Assembly (NCBI GenBank): GCA_003175865.1
Contig: PSRF01000421.1
Coordinates: 1 to 11,579, forward strand
Source of the DNA: Blastocatellia bacterium
GTDB taxonomy: Bacteria > Acidobacteriota > Blastocatellia > Pyrinomonadales > Pyrinomonadaceae
Direction: 5' to 3'
DNA: 11,579 nucleotides
Numbering within the stretch: position 1 is the first letter of the stretch; each line of letters opens with the position of its first letter. This document shows, one piece after another, positions 1-7,556 of the stretch. A program made the position numbers and the translations under genes. The notes under the pieces are model-generated. The model was given only the letters and a program-made list of their open reading frames with translations. It did not search any database and had not been told where the DNA came from.

Positions 1-1319
1 CCAATCGTTTGCGGATTCGTTTCCTTGCCTTTGTAGCGAAACACCAGGGAACGCGCTTTGACACTTAGATTCGGAACCTGGGAGAGGCTGCTGATCAGTG
101 TTTCAGTCATTCCGTCTGACAGATAGTCAAGATCTGCATTCCCTCCCTCGTTAACAAACGGCATTACTGCAATAGATTGGATCGCTGAACTTGCGCTACC
201 GGTACGAAAATAAAAAAGCACACCCACTGCTGTGGCAACAAGCACCAGAATAATCACAACGGCGGCGATTTTGTGTTGCTTAATTCGCGAGACAACATAC
301 TCCGCACTGGAGGCGGTCTGCGCCGCTTGTTGCGTGCTGACTGCGGTTGCTGCGCTCGTGCTCCTTACTGTGGGGGCAACTGTTCGATCTATCTCGGCTT
401 CTACATCCAACTTGCGGCGCAGATTTCGTAGATCAATCAGTAGATCCTTTGCTGTTTGATAGCGTTCATTCTTGTCCTTCGCTAAACACTTTTCGATGAT
501 CTCTTCTAATCGTCCCGGTACTCCCGCAACTTCATGCGAAACTGGAGTTGGATCAGCCTCCTGTATCGCAATGATCTGCCGGTGAACATCTTTACCGCGG
601 AATGGCAGATGGCCGGAGATCATTTCATAGAGCAAGACTCCGACGCTCCAGATATCAGTTCGCTGGTCCACATCCCTTCCGATCGATTGTTCAGGTGACA
701 TGTAGCTGACTGTTCCCATGATCACGCCGGGCGTGGTAATCGGCGACTCGGCGAGAGGGAGACGATGAGACGTGGCGATCAGCGTATTAAGTTCGTCGCC
801 CTGTCTCCCTATCTCCAGGTCGGCAAGTCCCGTTGACTGGAGTTTGGCGAGACCAAAGTCGAGCACTTTGACGATATGGTCTTTGCGGACCATGACGTTT
901 TCGGGTTTGAGATCACGATGCATCACGCCTGCTTCGTGTGCGGCATTTAAGGCTGCGACGATCTGAATCGTTACATCGAGAACGTCAACCAGTTTGAGTT
1001 TGCGACCTGAAAGATGTTGTCGCAGTGTTACGCCGTCGATGTACTCTGTGGCGATAAATGAGGTGTTTTCAGTCTGTCCAAATTCATAGACGGTGAGAAT
1101 GTTTGGATGATTGAGATTCGAGACGGTGCGCGCTTCCTGGGTGAAACGTTGTAGGCGATCTTTGTTGTACGAAACTTCAGCCGACAAGATTTTGATTGCG
1201 ACGGTGCGACCTAATTCGGATGTGTCTTGTGCGAGATAGACCTCACCCATTCCACCCGCACCAAGTTTAGACAGGATGCGGTAGTGTGAGACGGTTGAGT
1301 TGGCAGACAGGTCAGACAT
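1..1319 (-). CDS. Membrane-anchored Ser/Thr protein kinase with TolB/FlgO-like domain, partial (3' end off window)
   Basis: Phosphorylates proteins on Ser/Thr; 439 residues are visible and the frame is still open at base 1. A Hanks-type kinase domain spans about residues 13-280: glycine loop GAGGMGEVYLA (20-30), ATP-binding Lys43 in VAIK, HRDLKPEN with catalytic Asp136, DFG at 154-156, then MSPEQ. A hydrophobic stretch at about 351-370, preceded by Lys/His/Arg, is a single membrane helix. The periplasmic part begins near 380 with IAVMPF and DYLSDGMTETL, typical of the TolB/FlgO-like N-terminal domain that precedes TPRs in this family, so TPRs probably lie beyond the edge. The ATG at 1319 is 31 bases after the stop of the upstream secreted-protein gene, which suggests co-transcription; its ribosome site is weak. 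The loop between DFG and MSPEQ has an insert (about 161-196) matching the one in the other kinase of this operon. Confidence 0.93.
   Translation of the reverse strand, partial: MSDLSANSTVSHYRILSKLGAGGMGEVYLAQDTSELGRTVAIKILSAEVSYNKDRLQRFTQEARTVSNLNHPNILTVYEFGQTENTSFIATEYIDGVTLRQHLSGRKLKLVDVLDVTIQIVAALNAAHEAGVMHRDLKPENVMVRKDHIVKVLDFGLAKLQSTGLADLEIGRQGDELNTLIATSHRLPLAESPITTPGVIMGTVSYMSPEQSIGRDVDQRTDIWSVGVLLYEMISGHLPFRGKDVHRQIIAIQEADPTPVSHEVAGVPGRLEEIIEKCLAKDKNERYQTAKDLLIDLRNLRRKLDVEAEIDRTVAPTVRSTSAATAVSTQQAAQTASSAEYVVSRIKQHKIAAVVIILVLVATAVGVLFYFRTGSASSAIQSIAVMPFVNEGGNADLDYLSDGMTETLISSLSQVPNLSVKARSLVFRYKGKETNPQTI
753..815. repeat. Imperfect GC-rich palindrome inside kinase activation-loop codons
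   Basis: The arm GAGAGGGAGAC at 753-763 pairs with GTCTCCCTATCTC at 803-815 (two-base bulge), and GGCGA at 774-778 pairs with TCGCC at 796-800. It encodes part of the insert between DFG and MSPEQ. It resembles the longer palindrome at 3767-3891 in the other kinase, including the related tip peptides GDELNTLIATS and GDDLDTLIAAS. It could be a decayed small repeat element or simply shared ancestry of two paralogs. Confidence 0.45.
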
Positions 1320-1350
1320 TTAGATTCAACCTAGTGTTGGTAGTCGATAG

Positions 1351-1842
1351 TCATTCATTGATGTTGTCGAGTCGCACGAACTTCCAGCCTGCACTACCTC
1401 GCTCGAATTCGTAAATCACGACTTCATTTCCTGCCGCATCTGGACACGCAATGGAGTATTTGCGCGGGTTGGCTGAATCCTTTTCTGGTTCCTTCGCCTG
1501 GAAACATTTGACCGCGTCCGTTTGCTTACTGAAGACCTCTTTGAAGCGACGCAGGAGTTCGGGTTTCGTCTTTATGGAACGAATTCCATACGACATTCCA
1601 ATCGGGAACTTTGAGAGACTGGCTACGGCGTCTTTATCCGACTTGATTACCGCAGCTTTGAACTTTTCCCAAAACGCATTGAATTCGTCGGCTGAAGTCG
1701 TTAACACCTCGCGGTAGCGGGTGGCTCCGGCAGTGTTGACTCGCAAGTTGGCAGCGAGAGGTGGCCCACCTGCTATCGCGTGGTACTGACTACTTGCCAC
1801 TGCGAGGAGGAAGGCGCTGATCACTAAGATGAGTCGCTTCAA
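1351..1842 (-). CDS. Small secreted protein of unknown function (163 aa)
   Basis: I do not recognise the family. I chose the TTG at 1842 because GAGGTG (1849-1854) sits six bases upstream and translation then begins with a clean signal peptide: MKRLILV, a hydrophobic core, and a likely cleavage site after HAIA (about residue 24). Longer TTG (1911) and GTG (1851) starts are in frame but put a polar extension before the signal or lack a spaced ribosome site. The mature part has a helical DEFNAFWEKFKAAVIKSDKDAV region, a KFPIGMSYG motif and a C-terminal segment ending in YEFERGSAGWKFVRLDNI. That pattern is reminiscent of small alpha+beta NTF2-like domains, but this is a guess. Two cysteines, C113 and C133, could form a disulfide in the periplasm. 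It lies between two kinase genes of the same strand, with gaps of 78 and 31 bases. Confidence 0.8.
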   Translation of the reverse strand: MKRLILVISAFLLAVASSQYHAIAGGPPLAANLRVNTAGATRYREVLTTSADEFNAFWEKFKAAVIKSDKDAVASLSKFPIGMSYGIRSIKTKPELLRRFKEVFSKQTDAVKCFQAKEPEKDSANPRKYSIACPDAAGNEVVIYEFERGSAGWKFVRLDNINE

Positions 1843-1848
1843 TTTCTT

Positions 1849-1854
1849 CACCTC
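1849..1854 (-). promoter_or_regulatory. Ribosome binding site deciding a TTG start
   Basis: On the minus strand this reads GAGGTG, followed by six bases and TTG at 1842. It is the best-spaced Shine-Dalgarno for the secreted-protein gene and favours the 163-residue product beginning directly with its signal peptide. Confidence 0.6.
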
Positions 1855-1920
1855 AATTTTCTTATTCTGGCAGTCCGATCCGTATTGTTGAGTTAGGGAA
1901 AGAGTCTCCAAATGAATTGT

Positions 1921-4365
1921 CTACGTCTCAGCGCTCCAGTTCGGAAGATTTAACTGACGCAGCACATCTAAAAACCGGGCATCCGCCCGCAGCTTGTAAT
2001 ATTGAGGCCAACATCGACCAATCATCACAAAAAGTGGATCTTTGACCTCATTAGCTTGTTGTGCGAAACCAATTGCACGATCGCGTTCGCCTGCTGCATC
2101 AGCGGCTATGATCATCATTGCAGGCTGGATGTACTCGCGAACATTTCTGGCTTCAAGTTCGGCGTAGACTGCTTTTGCTTTTTCAGGTTTGTTCCAATTG
2201 TCATAAATCGATGCCAGCGTTGTAAGCGCCCAACTGTGACGTCCCGACATCGCGACCGCTTCTTCTGCCACCGCCGCCGCTTCCTGATAATCGCCAACAC
2301 CTTGAAGTGCGACCGAAAGACTCCACCTGGCGAGATATGACTGTGAATCAAGTTCGACGCCACGGCGAGCGTGTTCGAGCGCTTCAGAAAATTGATTACT
2401 GCTGGAGCAGTAAAACGAGAAGATTACGTGCGCGTAAGCTGACAATGGGTCGATTTGAATCGCGCGCCAGAGTTCCTCTCGCGCCTCCTCTTCGCGTCCA
2501 GAGACCCACTGCAGGAAAAAGAGACCATACCAGGCAATGGCTTGAGGGTAGCTTGGGTTGAGTCTTAATGCCGCCTTGAACTCTTTCTCAGCAAGTTCAA
2601 AGTTTCTGTCGTACAACAACGTCGCACACGCGAAGGCGTTATGTGCTTCCGCAAGATTCGAGTCCAGATCGAGCGCACGTCGCGCGGCTTCCAACGCTCC
2701 AGGCATTAGGTCGATGGCCGGTTTGAAACCTGAGTAAGCGCAGGTTGTATAACCGTCAGCCAAACCTGCCCACGCTTGTGCATAAGAAGGATCGATCGCG
2801 ACGGCTTCCTTGAAGCATTCAATCGCTCTCGCGATGCTGAGACCACGTTGGTACAGTAAGCTCCGACCTTTCAGATACAGTTCGAATGCAGCGATATGCT
2901 TCGTTGGAGGTTGTGCTGTTTCGACTCCTTCATCCGCATCGAGCGACAGTTGAAGTCGTTCGGCGATTGTCGCGGCAATCTCATCCTGCACGCTGAACAC
3001 GTCTTCAATAACTCGATCATACCGCTCGGACCAGAGTTGATATCCCGTGCTCGCGTCGATGAGTTGAGAAGTGATCCTTAGTCGATTTCCAGCACGGCGA
3101 ACTGTGCCCTCGAGAATACTGGATACACTGAGTTTTGCTCCGACCGAGCGAAGATCTTCGTTACGGCCTTTGAATGAGAACGACGAACTTCTTCCCGCTA
3201 CACGAAGTCCTGAGATTTGTGCAAGGGCGTTAATAATCTCTTCAGTAATCCCGTCAGCAAAAAACTCTTGCTCTGGATCACATGAAAGATTCTGAAAAGG
3301 AAGGACTGCAATTGTCTTGAGCAAGGCGCTTAGCGAATCGCGGCTTGTGCTTGTTGGTTGCGACGCAGTATTAGCCGATAGTGACTTCGCTGGTTCTGAA
3401 TCAGTCGACGTTTCCAGCTCACGTCTCAAGTCCTTTAGCTCGATCGCAACTTCCTTTATCGACTGGTAGCGCGACTCAGGATCTTTTGCGAGACAACGTC
3501 GAATGATTCGTTGCAGATCGGCGGGTGCTGACGGGTTCACATCTTTAACCAACGGAGCTGGTTCATAGATCAGTTTGTGGAGAGATTGGACTATGGAATC
3601 CCCTTCGAACGGTTTTTGTTTTGTTGCTGCCTCGAATAACACGCAACCAAACGAAAAGATATCCGAACGATGATCGATCTCGGCAGTTTTTCCTTGAGCC
3701 TGCTCCGGTGACATATACCCCGGACTGCCCATGATGAGACCTGGGGAAGTAAGCGACGGGGAAACTGAGGGACGGGAAGCGGGAGGGACGCGGAGACCGG
3801 GAGACGCGGCGATCAGGGTGTCAAGGTCATCTCCATGTCCGTGTAACGACACGTCGCCGCAACTCCCTGACTCCGCTTCGCCCCGTCCCTCCACTAGCTT
3901 CGCTAAACCAAAGTCGAGGATTTTTGCGTGACCATCATTTGTGACCATGATGTTGTCAGGTTTGAGATCACGGTGGACGATTCCAGCGCTGTGCGCCTTT
4001 GCCAACCCTTCAGCCGCATGTTGCAGATATCGCAACAACTTCCCTAAGTTGCCTTGTTCGTTATGAATCTTCTCGCGGAGCGTCACGCCCTCTATGAATT
4101 CCATCGCGATGAAATGCGTTCCTTCCCATTCACTAATTTCATAGATATGGGCGATGTTAGGATGATTGAGTGCCGCGGCAGATTTCGCTTCTCGAATAAA
4201 GCGATCCATGCGATCGGCTTTGGAAGCAACATCAGCCGGTAACATCTTCAGAGCAACTTTCCGATCAAGCTTCGTGTCCTCGGCCAGATAAACTTCACCC
4301 ATTCCGCCCTGGCCAAGCTTTGAAACGATGCGATAGTGAGACAGCGTTGTATTCGGAATTAACAT
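1921..4365 (-). CDS. Soluble Ser/Thr protein kinase with TolB/FlgO-like domain and C-terminal TPRs (814 aa)
   Basis: Cytoplasmic Hanks-type kinase, probably a signalling hub that binds partners through TPRs. The kinase domain covers about 11-315: glycine loop GQGGMGEVYLA (18-28), Lys40 in VALK, HRDLKPDN with Asp133, DFG at 151-153, and GSPGYMSPEQ (213-222). An unusually long activation-loop insert (about 159-205), rich in Ser, Pro and Gly, is encoded by a palindromic DNA segment. A linker leads to a TolB/FlgO-like domain (about 350-480: IAVLPFQNLS, FFADGITEEII, ILEGTVRRAGNRLRI, QLWSERYDR). TPR-like repeats run from about 495 to 790 (for example AIECFKEAVAIDPSYAQAW and AEKEFKAALRLNPSYPQA). No membrane helix is seen between the kinase and TolB-like regions, unlike the sister kinase at 1-1319. 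The ATG at 4365 fits the conserved family start (SHYRIVSKLGQGGMG); its ribosome site is weak. First gene of the leftward operon. Confidence 0.95.
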   Translation of the reverse strand: MLIPNTTLSHYRIVSKLGQGGMGEVYLAEDTKLDRKVALKMLPADVASKADRMDRFIREAKSAAALNHPNIAHIYEISEWEGTHFIAMEFIEGVTLREKIHNEQGNLGKLLRYLQHAAEGLAKAHSAGIVHRDLKPDNIMVTNDGHAKILDFGLAKLVEGRGEAESGSCGDVSLHGHGDDLDTLIAASPGLRVPPASRPSVSPSLTSPGLIMGSPGYMSPEQAQGKTAEIDHRSDIFSFGCVLFEAATKQKPFEGDSIVQSLHKLIYEPAPLVKDVNPSAPADLQRIIRRCLAKDPESRYQSIKEVAIELKDLRRELETSTDSEPAKSLSANTASQPTSTSRDSLSALLKTIAVLPFQNLSCDPEQEFFADGITEEIINALAQISGLRVAGRSSSFSFKGRNEDLRSVGAKLSVSSILEGTVRRAGNRLRITSQLIDASTGYQLWSERYDRVIEDVFSVQDEIAATIAERLQLSLDADEGVETAQPPTKHIAAFELYLKGRSLLYQRGLSIARAIECFKEAVAIDPSYAQAWAGLADGYTTCAYSGFKPAIDLMPGALEAARRALDLDSNLAEAHNAFACATLLYDRNFELAEKEFKAALRLNPSYPQAIAWYGLFFLQWVSGREEEAREELWRAIQIDPLSAYAHVIFSFYCSSSNQFSEALEHARRGVELDSQSYLARWSLSVALQGVGDYQEAAAVAEEAVAMSGRHSWALTTLASIYDNWNKPEKAKAVYAELEARNVREYIQPAMMIIAADAAGERDRAIGFAQQANEVKDPLFVMIGRCWPQYYKLRADARFLDVLRQLNLPNWSAET
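3767..3891. repeat. GC-rich imperfect inverted repeat inside kinase activation-loop codons
   Basis: GAGGGACGGGAAGCGGGAG at 3767-3785 is nearly the reverse complement of 3871-3891 (two-base indel). The pairing continues inward with mismatches to GCGGCGA (3806-3812) against TCGCCGC (3854-3860), leaving a loop of about 41 bases. The whole element stays in frame and encodes the Ser/Pro/Gly-rich insert between DFG and MSPEQ. The purine-rich GGGAGGGACGCGGAGACCGG composition is unlike the flanking kinase codons and suggests a small palindromic repeat element. Confidence 0.6.
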
Positions 4366-4391
4366 TCCAAGTTCGACTTCCGCCGGTTCCT

Positions 4392-4434
4392 AGTGTTGCA
4401 CCATTCACCACAAGGTTGGTAACACTTCCAACCT
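4392..4434 (-). promoter_or_regulatory. Two overlapping alternative hairpins upstream of the kinase gene
   Basis: AGGTTGG (4413-4419) and CCAACCT (4428-4434) form a perfect 7-bp stem with an 8-base loop. AGTGTTGCACCA (4392-4403) can instead pair with TGGTAACACT (4417-4426), leaving a two-base bulge. The pairings overlap, so they exclude each other. The element lies 27-69 bases upstream of the ATG at 4365, probably within the mRNA leader. It may be an operator or a leader switch; nothing shows which. Confidence 0.35.
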
Positions 4435-4539
4435 CTGTGTTTCAGTGCGCTGAGTATTGATTGTGTCGATTTAGTCGCTGGTGCGTACCGCGCTAAGCAG
4501 GTCTCGGTCTTCCCACTCGAGTTGATTTTGCAGAAGAAG

Positions 4540-4557
4540 CAATAGTGGAGTCTATTG
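4540..4557. promoter_or_regulatory. Operator-like dyad CAATAG-N6-CTATTG
   Basis: A perfect 6-bp inverted repeat with a 6-base spacer, the half-site geometry of many dimeric bacterial regulators. It lies about 175 bases upstream of the kinase start at 4365. No regulator gene is in the window to pair it with. Confidence 0.25.
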
Positions 4558-4895
4558 AATCTAATGAAGCCTCTCGCTCATTCTGGGGGACTGCGAGTCT
4601 TCTTTACACCACGCCGCACTTGTCAGCGGGAGGAATCCCGTCAAACCTCCGCGCTTAATTCAAATGTCTTGTACGTTAATCTCGGATCTGGAGTCCAAAC
4701 ATGATGGCGAAAGATAACCCCAAACCTAAATGCGATGGGGCATTCTATCTAACTGAGACGAATCGCGCTATCGCAATACTATAGACGCCAGGACTCACCA
4801 TTTTGCTCTGTCTACAAAAGCTGGGAGAGGAAACCTGTCGTCGCTTGTTGTGCTCCGTGAGACTTAATCGCTTGGCAATCAATCACTCGCAGTTC

Positions 4896-4906
4896 GAGAC
4901 GGTCTC
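4896..4906. promoter_or_regulatory. Palindrome GAGAC-G-GTCTC next to a -35-like box
   Basis: An 11-base palindrome with a single central base ends three bases before TTGACA at 4910-4915. This would suit an operator controlling the rightward operon, if that promoter is real. Short palindromes of this size do occur by chance. Confidence 0.25.
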
Positions 4907-4909
4907 ATC

Positions 4910-4938
4910 TTGACAGCCGATTTGATCTGTAATAGGTT
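4910..4938 (+). promoter_or_regulatory. Candidate sigma70-type promoter for the rightward operon
   Basis: A perfect TTGACA (4910-4915) is followed after 17 bases by TAGGTT (4933-4938), a poor -10 box. Transcription would begin near 4945, giving a leader of about 175 bases before the ATG at 5120. The -35 match and spacing are good but the -10 is weak, so this is tentative. Confidence 0.25.
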
Positions 4939-5119
4939 GCGTCCACTGTCTGAAGAGTAGGGCAGAATTGAAACGCAACGGGGAAGCTCCTGGTGCAAGC
5001 TCAAATGCCCCTCTCTATTTAATTCTTTAACACTCGTAATCAACAAGCAGACTTGCCCTCACAATTTGCTCGATCCGCTCTTCTCATAGCGACATCAGGA
5101 CCCAATCGGGATTGTTCGC

Positions 5120-7519
5120 ATGGTAGAAGGTAATCTAGAAGCCCGGATAATAGACTTCGCCAAGGCTGTGTGTGGAGCGGGAGATTACCGCTCCGCACTC
5201 TCGATAGTGGCCTCGGAAATTTCTCGCCGAGTTAGAGCGGAGAATGTCCTTATCTGGCTCTATGCGGATGATAAGACGTTGTACAGGGAAGCGACACGGC
5301 TGAGTACGTTAAGCAACAATGCAGTGCGCGACGTTGTATTCGCTGACTCCCCGATTATTCGTCGAGCCATAGAGTCCAATTCAACCCAACTAATTGGCCC
5401 TTACAATGCACCACCGGAATCTACGGTTATCGAAGGAACGGCGGTTAACTCTGAGCTAGTTGTACCGCTCAGTGACCGCTCGCGGAACATCGGATTAGTC
5501 GAAGCAATAAACTTAAATAAGGACTCAACCGGTTTCGATGCTGGGGACGCGTCGCTACTACAAATACTTGCGAACCTCTCGTCTGTCGCAATCGTCGCCC
5601 GTCGAGAACAAGAGCAGCTCAGCTCAGGAATGCTCCATGCGGTAAGCAGACTCACTCAACTGTACGACATTAGCCAATCCTTCAATTCAACTATCGATCT
5701 GGCAGAACTCTTTCCCATTATCTGCAATCGAACCGCGACCGTCATTGACGCGGAATCCAGCAGTTTGTGGCTGGTGGAGAAGCAAGAAATGGTGTGCCGG
5801 GAAGTATACGGTCGTTATCGACGCGAATTGATCGGCCACGCGGAGACTGATGCTGGCACCGTCGTTGGCGAAACACTCCGTGACAACGCTCCACTGTTAA
5901 TTAGTAGCCCATCCGACTCTCGACTCGCTCAGAGAATTGCCCACCTCGCTAGTGGCAATATTGAGTCGCTCATTTGCACCCCTGTTAAGTATGACAACAA
6001 GTGGCTAGGTGTACTTGAAGTCATTAACAAGAGGGCAGGCGGAAAATTTGGTCAATCGGAAGTAGACCTCCTGGTCGAAATCGCCGCGCAAGCCGCAAGT
6101 TCAATACGTAATGCGCAGCGTCATGAAGCTGAGCGCAAGGTTAAGGAGTTACAAGCCCTTCTCAATACTAGTCGCGAAATAATTTCGTCGTTGGATCTCG
6201 ATCGTGTTCTTGCCGTCGTTGTAAACCAGGTTGCCACAATCATTCCCTTTGATGTTTGTGCCATCGCCCTGGTGACTAAGGGTGAATATGAAATCAACGC
6301 AATCGCTGGCGAAACAGAGGTTAATGAGAAGGATCCAAAGGTTAAGCAATTGAATGAAATCATGAACTGGGCTGGTCAGTCGGAAGCGGAAGTCTACGTC
6401 TCTGAAGTAAATGACGAGATCGACTCGTCACGACCAGAAACTGTTGCCAAGTTCAAACATCATTTTGAAGCAAGCGGAATGAAAAGTTTCTATGCCTTAC
6501 CGCTTACGGATGAAGAAGGCCCACTTGGATTGCTAGCACTCGAAAGTAAGACTCCTCGATTCCTGACACAGGCACATTTAGAGTTGTTAAAGATTTTTGC
6601 AGGTCAAGCAACAGTCGCGATTCGCAATGCACAGCTCTATCGTCAAGTTCCATTGATAGGGGCACTGCAGCCGTTGGCAGCAAAGAAACGAGCCTTTCAG
6701 GCGATGCCCAAATTTAAACGTTTGGCGTTAATTGGCGGCATCGCTGCTGTGTTAGTGATTCTCATTCTTGTCCCACTTAATTTGAAGGTCTCAGGAAGCG
6801 CTTATGTGATGCCGACACGCACTGCAACAGTCGACGCTGAAGTTGATGGCATAATTGACCAAATCAATTTTCGTGAGGGCGATTTAGTTCCTGCAGGCGC
6901 GGTTGTCGCCGTTCTACGTGCTGATGAGCATCTGCTCAACCTGAATCAGGCGAAGGCTCGTTACGACATCCTTGCTCGCGAGATAACTCGATCACAAGCG
7001 GCTTCCGGTGCTGCAGCGGCGCAAATAGAAAGAGTCAAACTCGATCAAGCGCAGCGCGAGATTGGTCTATACCAGACTAAGCTCGAACAGACCCAAGTTA
7101 GAGCACCTATAGCCGGCGTTATAGTCACCCCTCGACTGGAAGAGAAACGCGGCCGATTCATTAAACGAGGCGAAGCTTTTTGCGAAGAGGCCAATGTCAA
7201 CCCAATCATCGTGGAAATTGCCGTTTCTGAATCAGACATTGGACTAGTGAAGCCCGGCCAGGAGATCTGGATAAAGGCGAATGCCTTCCCTGAACGTAAG
7301 TTCATCGGCAAGGTGACACGAATTAGTCCTCAGGCAAGCCTGGAACAAGACGAACGGGTTTTTATTGTGCGGGGGGAAGTTGAAAACACAAGTCAGGATT
7401 TGCGCACCGGCATGCTTGGTCGGGCCAAAATACTGACTGGTTCGCGAAGCATCGGTTTCGTATTGCTTCGTGATCCTGCGCGTTGGTTGCAAAAAAAGAT
7501 CTGGAACTGGATGCCTTAG
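5120..7519 (+). CDS. Triple-GAF sensor fused to a membrane-anchored HlyD-type adaptor (799 aa)
   Basis: Three GAF-type sensor regions occupy about residues 10-170, 180-335 and 345-510; each ends in the helix typical of the fold (LLQILANLSSVAIVARRE, LLVEIAAQAASSIRNAQ, LLKIFAGQATVAIRNAQ). A basic stretch and one membrane helix (about 535-553, ALIGGIAAVLVILILVPL) lead into a HlyD/barrel-sandwich adaptor (about 555-799): first lipoyl half DAEVDGIIDQINFREGDLVPAG, a short coiled coil (NLNQAKARYDILAREI onward), second half VRAPIAGVIVTP, then a beta-barrel region. Topology should be GAF in the cytoplasm and adaptor in the periplasm, so an internal ligand or redox/nucleotide signal may be passed to a trans-envelope machine; the ligand is unknown. 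The protein ends WLQKKIWNWMP, much like the end of the M50 fusion downstream. GGGA about nine bases before the ATG is a modest ribosome site. First gene of a three-gene operon, 37 bases before the next. Confidence 0.92.
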   Translation: MVEGNLEARIIDFAKAVCGAGDYRSALSIVASEISRRVRAENVLIWLYADDKTLYREATRLSTLSNNAVRDVVFADSPIIRRAIESNSTQLIGPYNAPPESTVIEGTAVNSELVVPLSDRSRNIGLVEAINLNKDSTGFDAGDASLLQILANLSSVAIVARREQEQLSSGMLHAVSRLTQLYDISQSFNSTIDLAELFPIICNRTATVIDAESSSLWLVEKQEMVCREVYGRYRRELIGHAETDAGTVVGETLRDNAPLLISSPSDSRLAQRIAHLASGNIESLICTPVKYDNKWLGVLEVINKRAGGKFGQSEVDLLVEIAAQAASSIRNAQRHEAERKVKELQALLNTSREIISSLDLDRVLAVVVNQVATIIPFDVCAIALVTKGEYEINAIAGETEVNEKDPKVKQLNEIMNWAGQSEAEVYVSEVNDEIDSSRPETVAKFKHHFEASGMKSFYALPLTDEEGPLGLLALESKTPRFLTQAHLELLKIFAGQATVAIRNAQLYRQVPLIGALQPLAAKKRAFQAMPKFKRLALIGGIAAVLVILILVPLNLKVSGSAYVMPTRTATVDAEVDGIIDQINFREGDLVPAGAVVAVLRADEHLLNLNQAKARYDILAREITRSQAASGAAAAQIERVKLDQAQREIGLYQTKLEQTQVRAPIAGVIVTPRLEEKRGRFIKRGEAFCEEANVNPIIVEIAVSESDIGLVKPGQEIWIKANAFPERKFIGKVTRISPQASLEQDERVFIVRGEVENTSQDLRTGMLGRAKILTGSRSIGFVLLRDPARWLQKKIWNWMP

Positions 7520-7546
7520 TTGAATTTGCACTGACAGAAAGATGTT

Positions 7547-7550
7547 GGAG
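7547..7550 (+). promoter_or_regulatory. Ribosome binding site deciding the adaptor start
   Basis: GGAG lies six bases before the ATG at 7557. The earlier in-frame ATG at 7542 lacks a comparable site, so the later start is preferred. Confidence 0.55.
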
Positions 7551-7556
7551 CGGAAA

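Larger units (their letters stand above)
4366..5119. other. Divergent intergenic region between the kinase operon and the adaptor/protease operon
   Basis: No ORF with convincing start and length is present, and I see no tRNA or recognisable RNA family. It must hold promoters for both operons. Visible structure, listed separately where useful: overlapping hairpins at 4392-4434, a dyad CAATAG-N6-CTATTG at 4540-4557, a short hairpin CGGGA-GGAA-TCCCG at 4627-4640, and GAGAC-G-GTCTC at 4896-4906 just before a TTGACA. The length (754 bases) is large for a simple divergent promoter and could hide a small RNA. Confidence 0.7.

Noticed and set aside
232..459. Plus-strand 75-residue open frame
   Set aside because: Antisense to the linker and membrane-helix region of the membrane kinase; no support of its own.
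2002..2561. Open frames antisense to or overlapping the TPR part of the soluble kinase
   Set aside because: Shadow frames of a clearly coding TPR region, with no ribosome sites or recognisable products.
4627..4640. Hairpin CGGGA-GGAA-TCCCG as a terminator
   Set aside because: The stem is only five pairs and no T-run follows on either strand; no gene ends nearby.
4753..4782. Second promoter candidate, CTGAGA with TACTAT
   Set aside because: Both boxes match consensus poorly and the site is far from either gene; such matches are expected by chance.
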